DNA of 64,000 bases, taken from Otatea glauca. Lineage: Eukaryota > Streptophyta > Magnoliopsida > Poales > Poaceae. Positions within the stretch are counted from its first letter, which is position 1. The number at the start of each line of letters is the position of its first letter. The DNA lies in the NCBI GenBank assembly GCA_036346275.1, contig CM070711.1, positions 62,969,078 to 63,033,077 of the forward strand, in the 5' to 3' direction. Below, piece by piece: positions 1 through 11,872 of the stretch. The notes under the pieces were generated by a model that saw only the letters and a list, made by a program, of their open reading frames with translations, had not been told where the DNA came from and did no database searches. A program made the translations under genes and the position numbers.

Positions 1-1625
1 CTTGTGCCTCATGCACCACCTGCTCTTCAGGTCTGGCCACTTTGCTGCTCCCACGACGGCAGACCCTTGTTGCATATCCACGATCGCCCTTAGCAGCCCT
101 GCATGTCGGTCATGGATGACACAAACATCGAGCCCGTCCGAACAACCGCCACTTCACTCTTTCAAGGAACCAGTACCAGCTCTCCGTGTTTTCCCCCTCC
201 ACGAAGGCCAATGCAACCGGTAGAACCTGGTTGTTGGCGTCCACCACGATCGCAGTTAGAATCTGGCCTTTGTACTTCCTCGTGAGGAATGTGCCGTCCA
301 TGCAAATGACTGGGCGACAGTGCCGGAACGCATTTATGCATGCGCCCAGGGCGAAGAATGCACGCTGCAAGACCCACTTACCCGCGCACACACCACCCAC
401 AGGAAACTCCACAAGGTCGACGGATGTACCGGGGTTCCTACGTGCTATTGCCCTCAGCAAGTGGGGAATATTCTCGTAGTGAGCCTCGTACGTCCCGAAC
501 TGTATTTTCAGAGCTGTCCTTTTCGCTCTCCAAGCCTTTTCGTAGATAATCTTGTACTGAAACCTCTCCTCCACGGTTGTGATAATAGATCGAGGCTGCA
601 GGTGTGGATTGTCCACGATCTGACCATAAAACACATTTGCCACCCAAGTGGACGACAGATTGCGGTGTCCCTGCTCCGTTTCTTCCAACTCGCAGTTATG
701 TTCCATCACTATGGAGCATTTTCAGTAGCCCTTCCACTTCCCCTTGTATGCATGCACCCGCCATGGGCACGAATCAACTACGCACTTCACGTCGTACTCC
801 TTCTTGCTGGACTTCACTACCCTGAATTGTCGCCAGAGAGACATTGCCCAGTACTTCACCACATCCATCACAGCCTCCTTGTCTTTATATATGGCCCCTT
901 CCGTCACCTCGTTCTCACGATACTCCTATGCATCAATGCTCCCTTCATTCATTGTTGGGTCTTCGAAACTGTAATTGCTCCACGCACCAGGGATAGGCAC
1001 CTCAGGAGCGTTGTCTTCTCGTCGGAGTGCTCACCATTAGGGACTTCTTCATTCGCACAGTCCTCCTCTTCCATCAGGTGAACTATGTCCTCCACCTCCT
1101 CCCCCTCGTCGGTCACCCCTCGCGCCTCCACCACTGTCTCCTCTGCCCCTCCGATCCCTTCGCCACCGCCAGTCTCGTGCTCCTCGTCTCCGGGCTCCTC
1201 GCCACTTTCCTCTTCGCATTCTTCTACATTTGACGTCCCCTCCCCCGTAATGTCCACCCCGACATCACGAACTTGCGACACCGATGGAGCTACCGGGTAG
1301 CACTGTACCAACAACATGAGCAGCCAACCCCGCTCTACGGCAAATCTAACATAACTCCTCCATGTTGACGTCAAGTTAATAGGAATCAACTCTCCGTAAA
1401 AACAGTCTTGCGCACGGCTCACTACTGCTATGACCCGCAACCGAAAAGTCTGGGCATCCAAACTGAATATCCGAGACATCCACTCCAACAAACCCCTGTA
1501 TATTCTATCGCTCGGTCTACATATGCCCCGTACGACTCTTGAAAATGATGATAAATCCACCCCATCCGCCCCTGTGCTATCTCCCCATCTCTATAAAATA
1601 TTTGGAAATACAATTTCTCCAACAT
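1..1625 (-). pseudogene. Mutator-like (MULE/MuDR) transposase, N-terminal half, decayed, cut by window edge
   Basis: Read from 1625 down to 1, this is the plant MURA-type transposase. In order it has a short conserved start (MLEKLYFQIFYRDGEIAQG), an acidic Glu/Asp-rich linker (about 1090-1260), the MuDR DNA-binding segment (722-907, with CVVDSCPWRVHAYKGKWKGY), and the transposase core (110-709, with ICMDGTFLTRKYKGQILTA holding the first catalytic Asp). The family excises and inserts DNA by a DDE mechanism. It is broken many times: frame changes near 1560 and 985; in-frame stops at 926-928 (TAG) and 722-724 (TGA, where the family has Trp); a frame change near 150, after which VCVIHDRHAGLLRAIVDMQQ reads on; and another near 55, after which LKSRWCMRH reads. 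The rest of the catalytic domain and both ends of the element lie outside or are not recognisable. Family assignment is firm; it cannot make an active enzyme as sequenced. Confidence 0.9.
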
Positions 1626-1689
1626 GCTGCAACGTCCGACGAAAAAATATTACTCTAAAATACAATATACAAAACGCACATTGATCGTA

Positions 1690-2165
1690 CTACAAAATTC
1701 GACTATAAATAAGTCATTCAACTATAAATAAGTAATTCGACTTGCCTATCATATGGCTTAATATTATATTTGTGCCGCATTACATTAACCCTATCAAATT
1801 AAATTTGTAAATATTGCCTACTATTTTCACTGTATTCAATTTTTATATACTGAATACTACATTAAATTTGTAACGTACTAAATACTACACAATCCTGAAA
1901 TTTCTAAAAACTAAATTTTACATTAAAGTTCTAAATATGAACTGCGACATTAAATTTCTAAACAACACTCTCCGAAAAATTCTAAACGCTACACAATCCT
2001 AAATTTTCTAAACACTACAATAAATTTCTAAATATTAAATGCTACATTAAAATTCTCAATACCACACAGCCCTAAAAAAATTCTAAACACCTAAAATCCT
2101 AAAATTTCTAAACATTACAAAATCCTATATTTTCTAAATAATAAATGCTACATTTAATTTCTACA
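1690..2165. repeat. AT-rich degenerate short repeats
   Basis: A run of loosely repeated phrases built on CTAAA, TAAATTTCTAAA and ACTACATTAAA, spaced roughly 20-45 bases and heavily diverged. No reading frame or RNA gene is visible. It lies just upstream (on the minus strand) of the MULE start, so it could be the element's non-coding 5' part or plain low-complexity DNA. Confidence 0.5.
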
Positions 2166-2207
2166 AAACTAAACAATTATAAAAAAATCGGAAATTTACC
2201 TTCGCGG

Positions 2208-2282
2208 ACTCTTCTTCTTCTTTTCTCCTCCTCCTCCTCCTTCTTCTTCTTCTCTCTTTCTCTTCTTCTTCTCCTTCTTTCG
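2208..2282. repeat. CTT/CTC-rich microsatellite
   Basis: Nearly pure pyrimidine on the + strand, mixing CTT and CTC triplets. It sits about 360 bases upstream of the complex I B9-like start codon, where grass promoters often carry CT-rich tracts, but no function is shown. Confidence 0.75.
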
Positions 2283-2638
2283 GCTGCCTCTGCTCCCTCC
2301 CTCGCCCTCGGCTGGCTCTGCGCCCTCCCTCACCCGAGCCGACAGGATTAAATCCCACCCGTCGCCCCTGCCTCGGGCGACAGATGGGTGGCCCACCGCC
2401 TCGTCGTTAGTGGACCGTTAGTGGATGCACTGATCGCCTGTATATTGGACGGCGACCGGCGCGTATTTTTGCTATTTTTTCACCCGACGCCAAGTTTTGA
2501 AAAAAAGAATAAAAAAATTTCGCGGGACGCGTCCACCGGATGAAGCGCGGAGCCTGGAGCGGCAGGAGCGAGACACGGACATCGCGCGGTACGACACGGG
2601 CGATCCCGTCGGCGAAAGGAAGAGGACGAGGAGGGGCG

Positions 2639-5600
2639 ATGGGCGTGATGGGGAGGCTCAGGGTCTTCGTGGTGCAGGAGCCGGTCGTCGCCGCCTCCTG
2701 CCTCATCGCCGGCTTCGGTACCCTCTCCTCTCTTCTTTGCCCCTAACGACGACTTCGACGCAAACCCTCGAGTCTCCAGCTCTGTGTGTGCTACGTAAGG
2801 CCACCATCTGGTTCCTCTTCCTCCCTCCCTAGACGCGTCTTGAAGCTGGGTTTTGGGGATCCCCTGATTGGATTCTGCTCGGAGTGCTCCGTGTACATCT
2901 TCCAGAATTACTGAGCAGCAAAGCAAAGAGCCACAGGTTGGAAGATACAATGATAATGAACTAGGACCTTAAACTTACAAATTGTGAGAGACAAACATAT
3001 CTACTGCATACCTCAGATCCGGAGTTGAGGCCCCTTCTAGATCACCAGGCTTGTTTGGTTGCTCCGCGCACGATAGGTGATCAAGTATATGAGAATTTAT
3101 GCCATTGTTGGGGCCTTGGGGGTGCTTTGTAGCATCTCCTTGCTTAAGAATTTAGGTCCTAGCCGCGATTTGTTCAGGATGTTAAGGTTGCGTCAAATAT
3201 TGATTTCCTGGACAGGTCCAGAAGTGCAGGGCCAATTTCTTTCAGCTTGGTTCATTTTCCAAATGGATCTATAATGACTCTTTGTTATCTGAACTTACGA
3301 GACCGACGATAGAGGTTTTTTTCAGGACCAATATGATAATAAAACAAAGAGCCAATATAATCGATTGCATTCTCAGGTTGATAGGGATAGTGGACTTAGC
3401 GTTGTTACTGCCCTGGACAAAATATTTCTGTAAGGGCTTGTTTGGATGTTAGGGGGGGAAATCCCAGGGAACAAAATCCCAAGGGAGATTTTGAGGGGCA
3501 CATGAAATCCCTCTCAATCCCTTTGTTCCCCACCACCATTTGGAAGGCACAGGGATGAAAATCCCAAACATTAAAAAAATATCCAAAAAACTAGAAAAAA
3601 TCCAAAAATTTTTTAGAAAATTCAGGGGAAAGCATTTGACCAGATCTTTACATCCACACATTCAAATTAGATTCATACAAGCATTCACACATAGGTAAAA
3701 TCTAAACAAGATAGTGTTACTTGCATCTGTAGCATCCATACATGAGTCCAATTCATGTAAAAGTCGAATTTAAGCAAGAGCACCAATATTGCAAATTGTT
3801 GGACAATTTTTTTCGAGTATAACTATATGGCTCAGTCATACATGAGATAAATAATATTTGAACGAAAGGAAAACATTACATAATAATATCAGTATGTCCT
3901 CTTTTATTCTTTTGTCCAATGGCAAAAGAACTTTGGAGTAGCAAAGGGCCCACGGTCAAAACACCATGGCTCAGTGGCTCTTGCGGGTGGCTGTAGTCAT
4001 GAACTCATGGGTGAATATCCTTATTTGGTCATAACAAGTTTGGAGAAAGCACAAAAGAATATCTCAACAAGATCAAATCAACCAACCTAACCCAGTAATA
4101 CATAAGGCAAAAAGCCAAAAACAACCAGTAACTAGTTCCTTGTGCCTGGAAATACAACATATGTGACCACTACATAAATGAAATCACCAAGTATCTTTTC
4201 TAGCAGTTCCTTGCATACCCAAAATTTGCTACCCAGAAAAAAATAACCATCGTGCAAGATTAAATATGGCTCCACCTCTTTACCACCAAACCATAGACCA
4301 GATTTTCGGGCAAAAACGTAGAAAAAGATTCTTTAGCGGCAAAAAACAACTCACCCAGTCAAATTCTATGCCAAAACAATTACAATATCCAAGTGCAACA
4401 CTAGGAGTCGGCCTGCTTTTGATCCACCAACATTGTTTTAAGGCATGGCATGATTTAGCAAAACTAGGAAAATTGGACCATATTTACTCTAGTGAACAAT
4501 GGGGTATTACACTATGTAATAAATTTCTTTCACAAGCAGCAAACATATCTTTATGTGCAGCAACATGAAGCTCAAGTGGCTGCAACTGGTTGTAAATATA
4601 AGGGGACACTAAATAGTTAGAATGTGCAGTCAGTTTGATGCAGACAGTGGTGCACTGTGTTTACATAAAGACCCCTGTCTCCCGTGCGTGTACATATTAG
4701 CATTTGGTCTCTTGTAGTGATTGCTAATTTAACCTGAACATGGCTTCAAAAAATGAAAAGTCTGAACATAGTATGCATGCTTCCATGTGGTACTAGGACC
4801 CATGTAGAGAAGAAGGTAGCAATACTGCAACGCCCAGTTGGCATGTATGTTCATGCTATTGGTGGAAGTAAAAGTGAGAGCATTAGTTTACTGATGAAGA
4901 TGACATCACACTGAAATGTCAAACTGAGCACTGCCATTGCTAATGGTTCTGAAATGTAGGCAATTTTAATGGTTCTGAAATGTAGGCCATTGCTAATGGT
5001 TTTGAAATGTAGGCAATTTGAATGGTTCTGAAATGTCAAACTGAACACTGCCATTGCTAATGTTAGAGTAGTAGGCAATTTTAATTGTTCTGAAATGTCA
5101 AACTGAGCACTGCCATTGCTAATGGTTTTGAAATGCCAAACTGAGCACAACCATTGCTAGATAGCTGAAATTGGTTGAAAAGTACGAAACCTAGGTAGTC
5201 ACACAAATAAAGAAAAGAATGCATCTAATATGTCCAGAAGCAAGAGGGCCAAACTATTTGGACCAGTCAAAAATTGATAGAAAACAGATAAAATTAATTC
5301 AGATCAGATCAGAAATAGATAGAAAACAGATTAGATCTTACATTGGCATCATATCTCAATAATAATTCATGCCAAAACTCAAAACACAAAATTACTCTGA
5401 TATTTCAGTCACACACATATACCATCACAGTATCACACATTTAATTTCTAACTAAACATCTAAGCTAGACAGTAAAGCTAATCATAATGCAATGCAGACT
5501 ATTATCACTACTGAGCACCAGGTTGCTAGGCAATTGCACTATTCAATCCACAATGTCAGAAATATAGCAAATCAAGCACACACAAATAATTGGTCAGGAT

Positions 5601-8139
5601 CAATACTGACAAAGCAAGCACGTATAAACACATTCTTGCCAGCAAGCACTGATATCACACCCATGATAAGCATTGCATAAATGGATGGATGTTTGTATTG
5701 TGCATCTGTGGATAAGGCAGTAGATGAGGAAGGGAGTAGAGTAGCACTTTAACTGCCCACTGGGAGATCGGGGTAGAAGCAGAGAGTTGTAGGGACTCGC
5801 ATTAGTCGTGTACGCAGTCGTCGCCACCTCCGGCGGCCATCTCAACCATAACTGGAGTGTCGCTGCTGTCAGGCCATCTTCTCTCCCTCTGCCTCAACCC
5901 TGTCAGCCGCGAGATCCGATTAAATTCCACAGTGCTGCACACCATCACCCACGCCATTGATCCTCTCTTCCGTTTGCCAGCGTAGCGGTGGTGCGTCAAC
6001 AGTTTGCCGGCAGTGGAGGGAATAGGTGGGGACATCACTCGCCGGAGATGGCAAAGGAGGTGGCGGCGGCGGCGGCGTTCGATGGCTCAACACAAGGAGA
6101 CGGGGAAATAATTTCACGTGTTCATAGGTGGTTTTTTTTTAACATCGGGATTTGACCAGGTTGGGTGGGATTTCTCCCTCCCAAGCCTCTACCCAAATGC
6201 ATTTGTAAATCAGACCGGGAACGTTTGCCGCGGGAGAGTTTTTCCCTGGGATTTGGCCAGGATCCCGACCGGGAACAGCGTTCCCAAATAAGCCCTAATA
6301 GGATGATTTTCCTTCCCTCAGCTCATTTTGTTGATTCAGCTGCTAGATAGCATCAGTTCAGAAAAAACAATCTGTGTTGTCCTGGGTATGCACACTTCAT
6401 CATGCAGCTTTCATTTTCAAAGATAAGTGTGAATATGCCATGCAAGTTCTCTATTAGCATGCTGATTATGTCATCACGGTAGCGCACAAGGATGCTACAT
6501 TGCCCTAGTTGTTTTTTTTTGGTGTGTAATTGGGCATGCACTGTGCATTCAATTACCTGTAGGCTGTAGCCCTGTCTTCGCCCATGCAATACTAAAGTAA
6601 ATCTAATTTTCTATATGAAGGTTTTTGGGGGAATCTATATCACGGTTATGATGGAATTTTTCGTTGACGTTCTAGCACATATTTGCTTGATTGTCTCTAA
6701 TTTATCAAATATTTCAAAAAGAAGAGTGTTCTTTTTTTGGCTGACAATGTCAAACACTTGAATTTGTTGACATGTCCTTGTCTAGTTAATTATATGGAGG
6801 CACTTAGTTGATATGTAAAGGTACTCTTATCGGGGGTTCTTTATTTTGGTGTTATTCTCAGCGTAGTGTGAATGATAGCTAAAGGGCAAGGTTCCACCAT
6901 TGTTAACTAAATGCAACTAGTCTTGCTTAGCGGTCTGACACCACAGGTTGTTAGCCTTAGATTGGCCATTGGCGTTGTTCTCTACACCTTTAGCAATAGT
7001 AATATTCTGCTTCTCTCCATTGCTACCTGGCTACAGGCACCTAGTACTCTTCCATCAAAGTTCATAAGAAATGTTTATTTCTCCCTCTCTATTTGTCTAC
7101 TTCTGCAAAGAGGTTCGTTGGATGGTTGGATCTTTCTTCTTTATGTAGTATGTGACAGAGCCTTTATACATAATCTCAAGGCATAAAAGTTTGGAATGGA
7201 GTCATGGACTGTTTTTGGATACAATCTTTATCCAAGTGTTATTCGTCATCACTTGGGTGTGTTTCAAAGACATGCTCATTTTTCTGTCCTCGAAAAGACT
7301 TACAGTAGACTCACTAGTTTTATGCAGAAACTACAGTTATTTTGTTGGACAATTCATAGTTTTTTCTGCCTTGCATGGGTTGTGATTTTGTTTGTTTGAT
7401 TGAGCAGTTTTTTATCCTTCAAACTGGTATCTTCAAGTGACCACGTGATTTTTGCCCTCTGAAATTTCAGGTCTCTTTCTTCCAGCTGTTGTTAGGCCCA
7501 TCTTGGATTCATTTGAGACTGCCAGACAAGTTCCCCAACCAGCTCTAAGTGATGTATGTGATTTTGTCCTTTACGGCTTCAACTTGTTATTATATGTTGC
7601 TCCAAATTCGTTGAATATGAAATATTGTTTCTCTTGGTTTACAAAATAATGATTTTAAGCCATCATTGACTTTTTCAATGAGTGGGAACGACCTGTATAG
7701 GTCATTTGCCAATTTTACCATGCTTGTCATGTGCCAATGAGATTTTTTTCGTTGGTCACTAAGTAACTTTATTAGGTGCGATTCCATGTCAGTAAACTAT
7801 TCATTGATTTGGTGCGCAAAGTATGACTTGCAGCTTAAATTGAATTGTCCAAGCTTATCTTTGGAACTTTATTCTGCAGAACTACTTTGTTTTGTCTGAG
7901 TACAGACTAGGGTTTGTCATAATTCTCCTATCTTCTGTATTTCATACTACTACTGAAAAAAAGGAGCAACTTTACGAAACCCCCCAGCAACTAGAGCACT
8001 TAAGCTGAATTTTTCTTCCCTTGTATCACTTCTGTACTTTGTTGATATATTTAGGTTGCAAGTTTTGTGTCAACAAACTTTAATTATTTGCCTTTTGCTA
8101 CTGCTGCAGGTGGTTGACGGTATCACTGGCAAGAAATAA
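2639..8139 (+). CDS. NADH dehydrogenase (complex I) B9/NDUFA3-like small subunit, 3 exons
   Basis: Exons 2639-2717, 7471-7553 and 8110-8139 join to a 63-residue protein, 192 nt including TAA. All splice sites are canonical: intron 1 begins GTACCC and ends TTTCAG, intron 2 begins GTATGTG and ends TGCAG; the phases fit exactly (79+83=162 nt). The protein begins MGVMGRLRVFVVQEP, has one hydrophobic membrane segment (about residues 16-34), then a conserved tail RPILDSFETARQVPQPALSD and ends GITGKK. From memory this matches the small plant mitochondrial complex I accessory subunit called B9/NDUFA3-like, which is anchored in the inner membrane; the exact name is less certain than the homology. The reading frame is open upstream to an ATG at 2540, but the conserved short N terminus supports 2639. 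Intron 1 is 4753 bp because a Harbinger-like element sits in it; intron 2 is 556 bp. No coding lesion is seen. Confidence 0.85.
3435..6295. mobile_element. PIF/Harbinger-like non-autonomous element in intron 1 of the complex I gene
   Basis: Left end GGGCTTGTTTGG, right end (inverted) GGGCTTATTTGG: 11 of 12 bases match. Both ends are flanked by TAA (3432-3434 and 6296-6298), the 3-bp target duplication usual for PIF/Harbinger. Subterminal AAATCCCAGGGAA also occurs inverted near the right end. Length is 2861 bp. No transposase frame is visible. The interior holds a tandem repeat block (4905-5160) and a GC-rich stretch (5800-6110) unlike the AT-rich rest, possibly captured host sequence. Its removal would shorten the host intron to about 1.9 kb. 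Confidence 0.8.
4905..5160. repeat. Imperfect tandem repeats (GGTTCTGAAATGT units)
   Basis: The phrases ATTGCTAATGGTTCTGAAAT, GAAATGTAGGCAATT and GAAATGTCAAACTGAGCACT alternate for about 250 bases, as two related unit types of roughly 25-45 bases. The array is internal to the Harbinger-like element. The open frame across it on the minus strand is a by-product of repetition. Confidence 0.8.
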
Positions 8140-9350
8140 AGAGTGATTTGATATTATTTTTTTTGTATTGGACTTGTGATGTCGTACCATTTCCATTCTA
8201 ATCCCTCATGTACTGTTGTTACTTGGTCTGGCACCATGGTAATAAGGCGCGCGCACATATCGCCAGTGCATTTGATGCTTTTCGCAAGTTCTGCTACCAT
8301 CCTATAGTAAGTTTGTCAAAAATAACTCTTGCCAAAGTTGTCTTTCAACGCACGCAGTGCGGTATGAGAAAATGACAGATTGGAGTAACTGCTAAGCAAA
8401 ATGATGAACATTGTTTGCCCTCCGAATTTTTTTTTTCTCTTTTTGCGGCACTGCCATTTAACTGCTGTCGGTGTCAAATTGTCAATAGGTGGCGATCTTG
8501 GATGAGTGAGATGTTTTTGTCCACTTTCGAGCTTGAATTGTTGGAAACTTCGTTTCTGCTCCTGGCGTGGGATGCTGAAAAGAATCGTAGTCGTCGGGCC
8601 TTGTGAATCAAAGTTATCGAAGTGCCTGCCTGTAAACCTCTCCGTACTTCGATCAGTCTTAGATCTTGCAATCCTTGAGAACGTTGATCGTTGCGCTCAC
8701 ACTGTAACATCTGCCCAGAATCATTCAGCTGTAGATATGTGAAACATTATCTTGGTCCTAAAATCAGAACATGCTGCTCCAAAGCATAAGCTGGAGTCGT
8801 TGACCGTGATGGTCCCAAGTTCAGGCACTGAGGAGGTGGACTTCTGTTTCGTTCACGTGTAGCAATGGATCTAGCTCTGGTACGTCGTGTACGGTATGCC
8901 GGCCATTAAAGACGAGATCTCGTGAGCTGCTTCTCCGCTTTTGTCTTTCGGAATGCTTAGAGGACAAGCACAGTTGGACGCAATCACTCGGCCACCGTGA
9001 ATTCGTTGGCGCAACGTTGCAAGATGAGGTGAATCCGATGCATGCATCTGGATTCTGGACAAAGCTTACGTACGGTAAGATGAGAACATTCATTGAGTGG
9101 TACTTTTTCCATACAATCTCTTCTCCCCATCTGCTGCCTCTTCTTTCACTTCTTTTCTACGTAGTCTCCTTCCCATTTGGAGTTACACGGTGGAAGTGTT
9201 CGCAAATTGCATTAACAGAAGGGAACATTAGTGTCCACCATTCAATTTTTCTGTATTATTTTCGACAGAAAAAATACTGCCTACTTTTTTTCTCTGAAAC
9301 GGACTGCTTGCTTTTGTTCGGTTGTCTAAAAAACTTGTGTGTATTGTGTA
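8140..9350. other. 3' flank of the complex I gene, no second gene seen
   Basis: The first 100-200 bases should be 3' UTR of the upstream gene, but no clear poly(A) signal could be fixed. The rest has moderate GC, several short overlapping open frames on both strands and no recognisable domain or repeat end. Confidence 0.5.
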
Positions 9351-10476
9351 CAAGGTTCAAAATCCCAGCGAAATTTTTCGGTCGAGATTTCGGCGGGAAT
9401 GAGATTACAAATCCCGGCAAAATAAAAATTTAAATTGCTACAGTGATTTCAGGAAAAAAAATGTCGAATTTGACGGAATTTTGGGTATTTTAACTGAATT
9501 TCAAGTTTTTAGACCAGATTTGGGACAATACCTCTTAAGAATGTCATCTACCATGAATTTTTTTTTAAAACAAATTTTTGAGACGTTTTACAAAAATAAC
9601 AAAAGCATTGTCGGATTTTTATAAAAATGTACAGGTCTTATTATGCTCTGAAAAATTTATGGTACCATCTTTAGCAGTCTAGGATCATATAGAAAAAATT
9701 TCTGAGAGAATTAAACTTAATTTGTTATCTTTAAAAAATAAAAATAGAATGAATATAAATGAGACAGTAACCTTGTCAAAATTTTATAAATTCTCTCCAG
9801 TGTGATTATGATCCAAAATTTTTAGGAGAGCTTAATAATTGCCTTAGAACCCTTTTTTAAAAGTTTCAAAAATTATAAATCTATTTTGGTTGCTCAATCA
9901 AATCTATGGAAGCAATATATATAGTCAGCCTTTATCAAGACAGTAGCACTGTCAGAATTTTTGAAAAATCCTCAGGTTTGATCATCATCTGAAAATTTTA
10001 TAGGAACATTAGTGATGCGTCAGGACTAGGGGTGGGAAAAAAAGCTCGTTGGTTAGGCTCATTGGCTCGGTTCAAAATTGCTCCAATTACACTCGTTCAT
10101 GGTTAAACATTGAACTGAGTCAATTTTGAATGAAATTGGATTTTGCTCTGACTCGGCTCAGCTGGTTTGCTCGATTCTAAAAATACTTCCAAACTTATAA
10201 ATAAAATAATATTAAATCAAACTATGTAAATTTTGAAGGAAAAAAACTCAATAAGATGAGGACTTAGCTCGATATCCACACCTAGTCAGGACTATTTACA
10301 AAAAAATTGAAATTTTCTAACTTGGTTTGAACTATTGTTTATTTGATTAAAATTTGCCGAGATTTTGGCAATTTCGGCTATCACGGACCAAAAAAATTCC
10401 GGATTTGAATTTTAATGTTTGAATTTCGTCTGAAATTCTAAAATCTCATCGAAATTTCATATTTCGGCCACCTCTA
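9351..10476. mobile_element. hAT-type non-autonomous element, right end truncated
   Basis: Starts CAAGGTTCAAAATCCC, the same kind of end as the hAT copies at 12759, 16636 and 39022, and shares their interior phrases (for example GGTACCAT then ATCATAYAGAAAA, and TGATCATCATCTGAAAATTTT). Near 10440-10470 the usual right-hand phrases (AAATCTCATCGAAATTTC, ATTTCGGCCACC) appear, but the terminal GAACCTTG is missing and no 8-bp duplication is found. A smaller hAT MITE (10027-10284) is inserted in it. Confidence 0.7.
10027..10284. mobile_element. Ac/Ds-like hAT MITE nested in the 9.35-kb hAT element
   Basis: Ends TAGGGGTGGG and (inverted) TAGGTGTGGA. The flanks are GTCAGGAC on both sides (10019-10026 and 10285-10292), a perfect 8-bp duplication. 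Length 258 bp, no coding capacity. The interior repeats GCTCG/CTCGGTT phrases. Confidence 0.85.
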
Positions 10477-11330
10477 AGATATAGTCAGAAAACAAAATTT
10501 AAACCCTCGATTGTGTCCGTGCTTTTCTCTCTGTTTCATGTAGATGGTCGTAGATCCATACATCTACTGTAACAATCCCCAGTATGGACCAGAATCACCA
10601 GATGGCAAGACAGCTATGCGCCACCAATCTCAGGTGCGCGAAAGGGATTATAGCTCTCGTGGGACAAACGAGCACGAAAGGAGAGAACTGATTAGAATCG
10701 AGGGGCCTGCACTTGGTCAGTTTTGGCCTTAGCCGGGCAGGCGGGCAAGCCAGAAATAGTGAATTGACTGCTCACCTACAGTGATTTGGATTATTCTTTT
10801 CGTTTACCTTTTTTTCTGTCCTGAAATCAATCTCCTAAAGATGGTCCTGTGAAATGTACCGTAGCCTGCTACAACTACTACTAAAGTTATGTTCTTGTGG
10901 ACGGTATGTTTTTGCTTTAGATTCTCTAAAAAGCTGATTCTAAATTGTGGTGGTAAAGAAACTGATTCTCTAAAAACTGGAATCCAAAATCATATATGAA
11001 GTAGATTATAGGTTTTAATGTATATGAGGGGACCGGATTGTGAGAATCGATTTTTAGAATCAGACTGTTTATTTTTTATTTTGTTTTTAAAGTCAAAATC
11101 AAAAACAAAAATAAATATGCCTTTAGTTGTAGTTGTTACATATCCACTGGTTTGAGTTAAAAAGTACTCCTAGAGTTGCGTCGTAGCGCGTGACATGAAA
11201 CAACCAATTAAACGAGATACAACATGCGGACACAGGTAGAGTACAGTAGTCCACATAATTATTAGTGCCGTTTCTAGTTGGTTCGTGCACCTAGAGATAC
11301 TACTGGTTCATTCGTTATAACATAAGATGG
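10477..11330. other. Intergenic DNA, nothing recognised
   Basis: One 62-codon open frame (10544-10732) has no recognisable domain. The stretch 10920-11120 repeats GATTCTCTAAAAA and similar phrases and may be an old MITE without clear ends. Confidence 0.4.
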
Positions 11331-11332
11331 TA

Positions 11333-11872
11333 CTCTCTCGGTACGAGTTTATAATATATATTTTTTAATGGTATTATCTATAAATGTATAACATATTTCA
11401 TATATCAATATAAAATTAGTACTCCCTTCGTTGATAAATATAAGGCGTATTTTGACTTGGCACAAGGATTAAGGTTGTGATGAAATTGAGGAAAATATGA
11501 GAGGAAATTACTTACATATCTCTCTTAATTGTCTTGAAAGATGAGAGATAATACTTTGTGTAGGTGGTAATGAATAATGCATATGGTTGAGAGAGAATAA
11601 ATAAGGGTATATGTGGAAAGACTCATTAAATCTACATGCACGTCTTATATTTTTCAACAAGATCATTCAAACTATAGGTTTTATATTTATCAACGGAGGG
11701 AGTATGATGTTCCCTATATATCCTTAATAAACATCTATCTTTACTTCATATTATCAAATGTATGCATTGAATATAGTGCTTAGTGATAATAATTAGGGAT
11801 AATTTAGTCATTTTTAATATTTTTTTGGTCTACGTGTCAAAAAGAATACATCTTATAAACTTAGATAGAGAG
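11333..11872. mobile_element. Stowaway-like MITE split by another Stowaway MITE
   Basis: Left end CTCTCTCGGTACGAGTTTAT and right end, inverted, CTCTATCTAAGTTTATAAG share TIR character, and both are flanked by TA (11331-11332, 11873-11874), the Tc1/mariner target. Without the 281-bp insert the outer element would be about 260 bp, a normal Stowaway size. Confidence 0.6.
11422..11702. mobile_element. Stowaway MITE (inner)
   Basis: Left end CTCCCTTCGTTGATAAATAT and right end inverted CTCCCTCCGTTGATAAATAT differ at one position. Flanked by TA on both sides (11420-11421 and 11703-11704). Length 281 bp, no coding capacity. Confidence 0.92.
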
